Positions 1 through 4,285 of a DNA stretch of 5,135 nt are shown here, piece by piece. Position numbers and translations under genes: made by a program. How positions within the stretch are numbered: position 1 is the first letter of the stretch; each line of letters starts with the position of its first letter. The notes under the pieces are model-generated. The model had not been told where the DNA came from and did not search any database. It saw nothing but the letters and a program-made list of their open reading frames with translations. This stretch comes from Candidatus Altarchaeales archaeon (lineage in GTDB: Archaea > Altiarchaeota > Altiarchaeia > IMC4 > SCGC-AAA252-I15). Where the stretch lies: contig VGJA01000086.1 in the NCBI GenBank assembly GCA_016867655.1, positions 1 to 5,135 of the forward strand, in the 5' to 3' direction.

Positions 1-9
1 TTTATTTTA
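1..9 (+). promoter_or_regulatory. Possible TATA-like box for the pyrEF operon
   Basis: The first nine bases, TTTATTTTA, resemble an archaeal box A. Its centre lies about 50 bases before the pyrE start, so transcription would begin near base 30. That leaves room for the GAGGGTGGTG ribosome-binding stretch just before the start codon. The window edge cuts off any upstream BRE element, so this is a plausible promoter rather than a demonstrated one. Confidence 0.35.
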
Positions 10-41
10 ATCTTCTCCCAATATCTATAGTAAATGCTTTT

Positions 42-51
42 GAGGGTGGTG
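42..51 (+). promoter_or_regulatory. Ribosome binding site of pyrE
   Basis: GAGGGTGGTG ends four bases before the ATG at 56. It partly matches the archaeal Shine-Dalgarno consensus GGAGGTGATC and supports this start codon. Confidence 0.5.
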
Positions 52-55
52 TGTT

Positions 56-688
56 ATGTCTAAGGATGATGTGGCTCAGGCTTTGTGTGATGCGAATTCG
101 ATTAGGACTGGTTTGTTTACCTACGCTTCCGGAAAACAAGGGCCGGTTTATGTTGACATAAGGGTTTTGCCGTCTACGCCCAGTTCTATGGACGCTATTA
201 CTGATGCGATGGCTGATAAGGTTAACAAGCTGAATCCTGATGTTATTGCTGGGGCTGAGACTGCCGGCATTCCTCTTGCAGCAGTAATCTCAATCAAAAC
301 AGGTATTCCAATGGTTTACGTTAGAAAGAAGCCTAAGACTTATGGCACTCAAAGCCAGGTGGAGGGCGTGTTCAAGAAGGGCGCTAAAGCCGTTCTCATA
401 GACGACATGATTACCAACGGCTGGAGCAAGGTGGATTTTATCGAGGGCTTGAGGTTTAAGGGCTTGGTTGTTGAAGACTGTTTGGTTGTGGTTGACAGAG
501 AGCAGGGCGGCACCGAGACTTTGGAGAAGAATAAAGTGCAGCTTCATTCCCTGATATCCTTGAAGGAGATGCTGGAATACATGTTTGACAAAAAGTTGAT
601 TTCAGACAAAGACTACAACAGTGTTTTGGAGTATCTTGAGGACTCTGAAGGCTGGCAGAGGAAAATCAGCCAGAGGCCGTCTGTTTAA
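56..688 (+). CDS. pyrE: Orotate phosphoribosyltransferase
   Basis: This enzyme transfers the ribose-5-phosphate of PRPP to orotate, giving OMP, the fifth step of UMP synthesis, in the cytosol. The 210-residue product has the usual length. Near residues 21-36 is the orotate/OMP-side segment with SGKQGPVYVDIR. Residues 64-75 contain GAETAGIPLA, and 90-97 (RKKPKTYG) form the mobile lysine-rich loop of the family. Residues 113-125 (VLIDDMITNGWSK) are the type I PRPP-binding motif with its paired aspartates. The ATG at 56 has a ribosome-binding stretch just upstream, and the following residues align well with the family N-terminus. The stop codon is separated from pyrF by one base, so the two genes form an operon carrying the last two steps of the pathway. 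The early codons favour T and G at third positions, unlike the end of pyrF. Identification is secure. Confidence 0.95.
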   Translation: MSKDDVAQALCDANSIRTGLFTYASGKQGPVYVDIRVLPSTPSSMDAITDAMADKVNKLNPDVIAGAETAGIPLAAVISIKTGIPMVYVRKKPKTYGTQSQVEGVFKKGAKAVLIDDMITNGWSKVDFIEGLRFKGLVVEDCLVVVDREQGGTETLEKNKVQLHSLISLKEMLEYMFDKKLISDKDYNSVLEYLEDSEGWQRKISQRPSV

Positions 689-689
689 A

Positions 690-1532
690 ATGCCGTCCAA
701 GTTCATTGAAAAATACCTGAAGGCTAAAAAAGAGAAAAATAGTGTTCTTTGCGTTGGCCTTGACCCTGGGTTGCGGTCTTTCAGAAAAGAGGATGTTGTT
801 CCAAGCAAGTATGAGAGGAAGGACATTGAGGCTGGCTTGCTTGACTTTTGTCTTGATGTCATTGAACAGACTGCTGATTACGCCTGTGCGATAAAGCCCA
901 ACAGCCAGTATCTGCTTTTCACTTTGGGCATCAAAGAATTGAAGAAAATCAACCAAAAAGCGCATAAGGAAGGCATGGTTTCCATAATAGACCACAAATT
1001 GGGCGACATCGGTTCGACAAACGACGCGGCTTTCTACTGGATGCAGGAGGCCGGCTTTGACGCCCTGACTTTCAGCCCTTTTGCAGGCAACATTGAAGAA
1101 GCCACCAAGGCAGCGCACAAGAGAAACCTTGGGATTCTAGTCCTCACCTACATGTCCAATGTGGAAGCCGGCTGGATTCAGAAGCAGAGTTTGTTTGAAT
1201 GGCGTCCGCTCTACCAGAAGATTGCAGAGGAAATCAAAAACTTTGGAAGCGACGGCGCCATAATGGGCTCCACAGGCCACGTCACCATGGACGACATAAG
1301 GATGGTCAGAAGCCTGATTGGAGAACAGTCATTAATCCTATTCCCAGGCGTCGGCAGGCAAGGCGGCAACATGCGAGCAGTAATAGGCGCAGGCGGAAAT
1401 AACATACTAATCAACGTTGGCAGGGATTTAATCTACGACAAAAATCCTGGAAAAAAAGCCAAAGAATACCAGATGGAGATAAACCAGACAATAAAAGACT
1501 TCCATCAGGAGCTGGAAAAACAGAAGAAGTAA
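690..1532 (+). CDS. pyrF: Orotidine 5'-phosphate decarboxylase, long type
   Basis: The enzyme decarboxylates OMP to UMP, the last step of de novo pyrimidine synthesis, using the product of the gene just upstream. The frame is open from 621, but that part overlaps pyrE and lacks family similarity. The ATG at 690, one base after the pyrE stop, gives a natural start and 280 residues. Motifs include CVGLDPGL (21-28), AIKPN (67-71, with the conserved Lys), the catalytic DHKLGDIGST (101-110, with Asp-Lys-Asp at 101, 103 and 106), the phosphate-binding PGVGRQGG (219-226) and NVGRDLIY (242-249). At 280 residues it is longer than the roughly 210-230 usual in archaea. It resembles the long PyrF subfamily better known from bacteria, so an exchanged gene is possible. 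A GAGG 13 bases upstream could help initiation, though coupling to pyrE is likely. Its last codons enter the 43-bp repeat that follows. Function is secure and the start is likely. Confidence 0.93.
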   Translation: MPSKFIEKYLKAKKEKNSVLCVGLDPGLRSFRKEDVVPSKYERKDIEAGLLDFCLDVIEQTADYACAIKPNSQYLLFTLGIKELKKINQKAHKEGMVSIIDHKLGDIGSTNDAAFYWMQEAGFDALTFSPFAGNIEEATKAAHKRNLGILVLTYMSNVEAGWIQKQSLFEWRPLYQKIAEEIKNFGSDGAIMGSTGHVTMDDIRMVRSLIGEQSLILFPGVGRQGGNMRAVIGAGGNNILINVGRDLIYDKNPGKKAKEYQMEINQTIKDFHQELEKQKK

Positions 1533-1569
1533 TTCTTGGAATGTCAATTCGGATAAATGCTTCTGTGTA
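1527..1569. repeat. Tandem repeat, copy 1
   Basis: This 43-base unit matches 1573-1615 with two mismatches, giving a 46-base period. It begins in the last pyrF codon and includes the stop, so copy 2 repeats the pyrF end as AAG-TAG instead of AAG-TAA. Inside is a short inverted repeat, ATTC-TTG-GAAT. There are no spacers or further regular copies, so this is not a CRISPR array. Confidence 0.9.
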
Positions 1570-1572
1570 GAA

Positions 1573-1615
1573 AAGTAGTTCTTGGAATGTCAATTGGGAT
1601 AAATGCTTCTGTGTA
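1573..1615. repeat. Tandem repeat, copy 2
   Basis: Second copy of the 43-base unit, differing from copy 1 at two positions (1578 and 1596). It ends with TAAATGCTTCTGTGTA, as copy 1 does. It is followed by a degenerate echo of the pyrF 3' end at 1632-1648. Confidence 0.9.
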
Positions 1616-1631
1616 ATACTCCCACAGGGGT

Positions 1632-1648
1632 CTGGAAAAACATAAGAA
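1632..1648. repeat. Degenerate echo of the pyrF 3' end
   Basis: CTGGAAAAACATAAGAA matches 1512-1528, the last coding bases of pyrF, at 16 of 17 positions and 120 bases downstream. With the two 43-base units it gives an order A-B-B'-A', suggesting more than one local duplication at the pyrF end. It is short, so chance is not excluded. Confidence 0.5.
1636..1640 (-). terminator. Weak oligo-T terminator candidate after the small membrane gene
   Basis: On the minus strand TTTTT lies about 20 bases past the stop of the 34-residue membrane gene. Archaeal termination relies on oligo-T runs, so this could end the minus-strand transcript before it meets the convergent pyrEF transcript. A single five-base run is weak evidence. 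Confidence 0.25.
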
Positions 1649-1659
1649 CTATTCCTATC

Positions 1660-1764
1660 TCATATCTTCCCAAAGATGTAGAAGAGTATCAGCGAGAAAA
1701 TCAAGAAGAGTGTGTAAACCACCACCATTTCAATGAACTGCTCTTTCGGAGTCCTTGGATCCAT
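1660..1764 (-). CDS. Small single-pass membrane protein (34 residues), unknown function
   Basis: A short frame from ATG (1764-1762) to TGA (1662-1660) encodes 34 residues. The first twelve are polar and charged (MDPRTPKEQFIE). Residues 13-31 are almost entirely hydrophobic (MVVVYTLFLIFSLILFYIF), followed by a GKI tail, so it reads as one transmembrane helix with short ends. GAGGCGAT, a good fit to a Shine-Dalgarno core, lies about 11 bases before the ATG, at the end of the Rpp21 fragment. The gene shares the strand of the ATPase, and no terminator is seen between them, so co-transcription is likely. If the Rpp21 fragment marks the old gene end, this gene originally followed rpp21 by about ten bases. 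I do not recognise the family. The polar-then-hydrophobic layout and the ribosome site argue against chance, but the length keeps confidence moderate. Confidence 0.6.
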   Translation of the reverse strand: MDPRTPKEQFIEMVVVYTLFLIFSLILFYIFGKI

Positions 1765-1773
1765 TTTAATCTT

Positions 1774-1881
1774 CTATCGCCTCAATTTAATGCTGTAATA
1801 CATTTGTCTGCCGCATTTAAGGCACGTCACCTCAACCCTCTTTCGCCTGCTGTTTATCTTCACCCCTTCATTCTTGAGAGT
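1774..1881 (-). pseudogene. Truncated 3' fragment of an Rpp21 (RNase P) gene
   Basis: Read on the minus strand, this stretch encodes INSRRKRVEVTCLKCGRQMYY, nearly the same as the C-terminal half of the intact Rpp21 at 3233-3562, and ends in its own TAG at 1774-1776. It keeps one cysteine pair (CLKC) of the zinc ribbon and lacks the other (CKHC) and the helical N-terminal region, so it cannot form a working subunit. Its last residues (SIKLRR) differ from those of the intact gene (STKKRGC). It is in the same frame as the ATPase and is separated from it only by the ATPase TGA at 1882-1884. Just after that stop, codons for LKN match the LKN before CKHC in the intact protein, hinting at an internal deletion. 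GGGGTGA near 1860-1866 resembles a ribosome site, so a peptide from the GTG at 1863 is conceivable but unlikely. Confidence 0.8.
1791..1858. repeat. Direct repeat flanking the ATPase, left copy
   Basis: These 68 bases match 3253-3320 at 64 positions, in the same orientation and 1462 bases apart. The shared sequence is the coding end of rpp21. Weaker similarity continues to about 1779. Inside the repeats lie only the ATPase, its promoter and an oligo-T terminator. The arrangement looks like the two ends of an integrated segment or of a duplication. Confidence 0.9.
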
Positions 1882-3141
1882 TCATCCTGTCTTCGGGCTC
1901 TGCAACAGCCATTTCCACAGGGGCTTGTATTCTATCCTCCCTTTTATGTCATACCATCCTGCTTCTTCTACGGCTTCGTAGTCTCCTGTTATGATTAGCA
2001 GGTTTTTGCATTTCAGTTCCTTGCCTGCTTTGAGTAGCGCCCGTTCTTCTCGCTTTTTCGTTTCCAGTTCGTTTACGTCATAGCACACTTGTATCAACTG
2101 CCTTACTCTCCCTTCTTTTTTGACTATGAAGTCCACTTCCTCCTGCTGCTGGTTCTTCCAGTAGTAAACCTCGGCGTAACCATCTACCTCCATCCTCTTT
2201 AACTCCGCGGCTACGGCGTTTTCATAGAGTCTGCCCGTGTCTGAGCCTAGTTTGAAGGCTTTGGCGTGGATTAAGCCGTTGTCTATGGAGTATACCTTTT
2301 TGTTGCTTGCGACTTGCTCTCTCACCTTGTAGGAAAACCTGTTTATCCTGAAGAGGAGGAAGGATTCTTCCAGGTATTTGAGGTATTTTTCGACTGTGTG
2401 AACGCTTTTGCATTTTGTCACCTTCGCCAAGGTGCTGTGGGAGAATTCTTTGGCTGTGTTCGACATCAGGTAGAGCGCCAGGTCGTCCATGCCCTGTGTA
2501 GAACGTATTCTATACCTTTTAACAATGTCCTTGTATACCACCGAATCGAACAGCGTGGACAGGTAGCTGTCGTAGTCCAGCTTCTTGACTGTTGGTTCAG
2601 GATAGCCGCCGTATGTCAGGTAATGCAGCAGTTTTTCCTTGGTTTCTGTTGCTGTAAGTTCTTCCCCCTCCTTTTTCACTATCTCTTTGAATGAGAAGGG
2701 GAATATGCTTATTTGACTGTGTCTGCCTGTGAGGTGCGTTGAGAGTTCACTGCTTAGAAGCCTGGAATTGCTGCCTGTTATAACCAGGTTGTATCCCTGC
2801 CGCTGTAGTCTGTTCACAAACAACTCCCATCGGTCCAAGTTCTGGATTTCATCTAATAACAGATACTTGGGGTTGTGGTATATTGAGTTGACGGCTGTTA
2901 TTATCTCGTCGTAGTCTCTTGCAGACACGAGTTTTTCGTCGTCAAAGTTCACATATCCGAAGTTTCCCGCTTTCCCCAGCTCATGGAGTGCGAAAAAGCT
3001 TTTGCCTGCCCTCCTCGGGCCTATGATGACCTTGATGATGTCGCTTTTAATCTCCCTGATTTCGGCGTCCCGTTCCACATACTCTTCTTTGAGCTTCTTT
3101 TCCAGCTCCTTTTTCTGGAGCAGCAAAACATCCTTAAACAT
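1882..3141 (-). CDS. AAA-type P-loop ATPase with DUF4143-type C-terminal domain
   Basis: The 419-residue protein belongs to the archaeal/bacterial family of ATPases joined to a nuclease-fold-like domain (AAA_14 plus DUF4143). Residues 38-48 are the Walker A loop (VIIGPRRAGKS), 93-98 the Walker B strand (YLLLDE), and 119-127 a sensor-like strand (LVITGSNSR). LTGRHSQISIFPFSFKEI (137-154) is a family hallmark. A winged-helix-like part lies around 225-275. The C-terminal domain has LYENAVAAEL (305-314), EEVDFIV (334-340) and LIQVCY (349-354), the order seen in PD-(D/E)XK-like folds, but the usual lysine after the last strand is not clear. The protein looks intact and cytosolic. Its biological role is unknown; such genes are numerous and scattered in archaea. 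The ATG at 3141 follows a TATA-like box at a near-leaderless distance. The gene sits between two direct repeats of the rpp21 end, so it may be a recent arrival. Confidence 0.88.
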   Translation of the reverse strand: MFKDVLLLQKKELEKKLKEEYVERDAEIREIKSDIIKVIIGPRRAGKSFFALHELGKAGNFGYVNFDDEKLVSARDYDEIITAVNSIYHNPKYLLLDEIQNLDRWELFVNRLQRQGYNLVITGSNSRLLSSELSTHLTGRHSQISIFPFSFKEIVKKEGEELTATETKEKLLHYLTYGGYPEPTVKKLDYDSYLSTLFDSVVYKDIVKRYRIRSTQGMDDLALYLMSNTAKEFSHSTLAKVTKCKSVHTVEKYLKYLEESFLLFRINRFSYKVREQVASNKKVYSIDNGLIHAKAFKLGSDTGRLYENAVAAELKRMEVDGYAEVYYWKNQQQEEVDFIVKKEGRVRQLIQVCYDVNELETKKREERALLKAGKELKCKNLLIITGDYEAVEEAGWYDIKGRIEYKPLWKWLLQSPKTG

Positions 3142-3150
3142 CCTGCAGGT

Positions 3151-3180
3151 AATATATTATAATGCATGAAAGTATAAAAA
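3151..3180 (-). promoter_or_regulatory. TATA-like promoter of the ATPase gene
   Basis: On the minus strand TTTTTATA (3180-3173) is followed by a second AT-rich stretch, ATTATAATATATT (3163-3151), before the ATG at 3141. Taking the first as box A places the start of transcription near 3150, with a leader of about nine bases. GCAGG touches the ATG directly, too close to act as a normal ribosome site, which also fits a short-leader message. With the oligo-T terminator upstream, the ATPase appears to be a separate transcription unit. Confidence 0.5.
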
Positions 3181-3203
3181 TTCGTGCAAAACAAGTTATA
3201 CCC

Positions 3204-3229
3204 AAAAACACCAAAAAACAGGCAAAAAA
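3204..3229 (-). terminator. Oligo-T terminator after rpp21
   Basis: Three T runs follow on the minus strand (3229-3224, 3218-3213, 3208-3204; six, six and five Ts), starting four bases past the rpp21 stop. Closely spaced T runs without a hairpin are the typical archaeal intrinsic terminator. It would end the peptidase-methyltransferase-rpp21 transcript and separate it from the ATPase. Confidence 0.6.
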
Positions 3230-3232
3230 GCA

Positions 3233-3562
3233 CTAACAACCCCTCTTTTTTGTGCTGTAATACATCTGTCTGCTGCATTTAAGGCACGTCACCTCAACCC
3301 TCTTCTGCCTGCTGTTTATCCTGGTCTTTGAAGTCTTCCCGGGCATCAGATAGCAGTAACAGTGTTTGCAGTATCTATTCTTGAGTTCCTTGGGGATTCT
3401 TGTTTTGGTTTTAGTGTTGATTTTTCTCGCCAATTCTACAAGCCTGCCAGCCTGCTCCAGATTACCGCCTCTGGCTTCCTTGTCAGCAAACTCCATAAGC
3501 CTTATGATGCGTTCTAATGCAATATTCTCCCGTTTTTCCCTATCCCTGGCTTTGTGGTTCAT
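3233..3562 (-). CDS. rnp4: Ribonuclease P protein component 4 (Rpp21/RNP4)
   Basis: This is one of the protein subunits that assist the archaeal RNase P RNA in cutting the 5' leader from pre-tRNA; Rpp21 pairs with Rpp29 on the specificity side. The 109-residue product has the expected size. Residues 10-50 are the helical N-terminal part with the family pattern around ALERIIRLMEFADKEA and RLVELARKI. A zinc ribbon follows, with cysteine pairs in CKHC (65-68) and CLKC (93-96) separated by YLMPGKTSKTRINSR and VEVT. The ATG at 3562 lies inside the end of the methyltransferase gene, a 23-base overlap that suggests translational coupling. The last 68 bases of homology recur at 1791-1858 next to the ATPase. 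The very end (STKKRGC) differs from that copy (SIKLRR), so this C-terminus may have been replaced or altered during the rearrangement. Identification is secure. Confidence 0.92.
   Translation of the reverse strand: MNHKARDREKRENIALERIIRLMEFADKEARGGNLEQAGRLVELARKINTKTKTRIPKELKNRYCKHCYCYLMPGKTSKTRINSRQKRVEVTCLKCSRQMYYSTKKRGC
3253..3320. repeat. Direct repeat flanking the ATPase, right copy
   Basis: This copy lies within the 3' coding end of the intact rpp21 and matches 1791-1858 at 64 of 68 positions. Similarity stops sharply at 3321 on the gene-body side and fades over about a dozen bases on the stop-codon side, close to where the oligo-T terminator begins. Confidence 0.9.
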
Positions 3563-4256
3563 CCTGCCTTAATCTCGTTTTAATCTTTGGTTTCAAGACT
3601 TCAAAAATGGGATTACTGTGTGAATCAATCTTGTTTATAACATCCTGCAAGCCTGCCTTAAATTTCAACGCAACCACAAGCCTATTGCCTTCTTCATCCA
3701 ACAGGAACACTGAAGGAAAAGCCTTTCTCGCATTCTGAAAAATCAAGTCTGAAGTCAACAAAAGATTCCCTGTGGTGATGGTGTTAAACACCACAACTCC
3801 GCTGTCATTCAAATGCTCCCAGACAAGATGTATAAATTCCAGTTGCCTAAACTTTTCAGGAATAATGTCGCCCTTGAATACATCCACTATTATAACGTCA
3901 TACTTTTTGCTGGTATTCTTCAGAAAATCCAGTGCGTCTGCAGTGTAAATACTCAATCTCTCGCATTCCTTCACGTCAAAATGTTCTTCAGCCAGCTTGA
4001 TGACTTTAGGGCTTAATTCCACTGCGTCTATGTTGCAGCCAAAAAAATCAAGAAACTGCTTTACAATAGTGCCTCCTCCGAGCCCTAAAACCAAAACCTC
4101 TCCAGGATTTTCAGCCAGCATCAGGCCTAAGTTAAAATAATCCCAAACACGGTTGGTGAACGCCTTTCCATGGCTCCAGACAGAATAAACATCTCCAGTA
4201 GTCTTGCACTTCAAAACCACCGAATCCTCGCCAGATTCCACAAAAACATCATCCAC
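3540..4256 (-). CDS. Spermidine-synthase-like methyltransferase
   Basis: A 238-residue Rossmann-fold protein of the polyamine-synthase-like class. The nucleotide-binding loop is VLVLGLGGGT (54-63); the acidic residue that would hold the ribose is E80 in AVELSPKVIKLA; D107-A108 would contact the adenine; and YDVIIVDVF (119-127) followed by GDIIPEKF (129-136) is the active-site strand. True spermidine synthases have a DxxDP-type aspartate here, and this protein has DVFKGD instead. It is therefore more likely a SAM-dependent methyltransferase or unassigned relative than an aminopropyltransferase. The first 40 residues form the short beta-rich N-terminal part typical of the class. The start is GTG at 4256: an in-frame TAA lies ten bases upstream and no ATG is available nearby. 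It begins 29 bases after the peptidase stop and its end overlaps rpp21 by 23 bases. Substrate unknown. Confidence 0.82.
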   Translation of the reverse strand: MDDVFVESGEDSVVLKCKTTGDVYSVWSHGKAFTNRVWDYFNLGLMLAENPGEVLVLGLGGGTIVKQFLDFFGCNIDAVELSPKVIKLAEEHFDVKECERLSIYTADALDFLKNTSKKYDVIIVDVFKGDIIPEKFRQLEFIHLVWEHLNDSGVVVFNTITTGNLLLTSDLIFQNARKAFPSVFLLDEEGNRLVVALKFKAGLQDVINKIDSHSNPIFEVLKPKIKTRLRQDEPQSQG

Positions 4257-4285
4257 AGGTAATACTTAGGTTGTTGAAGAAAAAA

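Noticed and set aside
621..689. Upstream extension of pyrF to the ATG at 621
   Set aside because: The extra 23 codons overlap pyrE and encode a basic stretch unlike PyrF N-termini. The ATG at 690, directly after the pyrE stop, fits better.
1527..1615. CRISPR array
   Set aside because: There are only two units, separated by three bases, with no spacers, and the first overlaps a coding end.
1603..1998. Plus-strand open frame of 131 codons behind pyrF
   Set aside because: It runs antisense through the repeat, the small membrane gene, the Rpp21 fragment and the ATPase end. Its composition reflects those reverse frames and it has no recognisable motif or ribosome site.
1859..3252. Insertion sequence carrying the ATPase
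   Set aside because: No terminal inverted repeats or transposase are visible, and the flanking repeats are far longer than typical target-site duplications.
3021..3278. Minus-strand open frame of 85 codons spanning the ATPase promoter
   Set aside because: It crosses the T-run terminator and overlaps two real genes in another frame. The middle is just translated AT-rich DNA.
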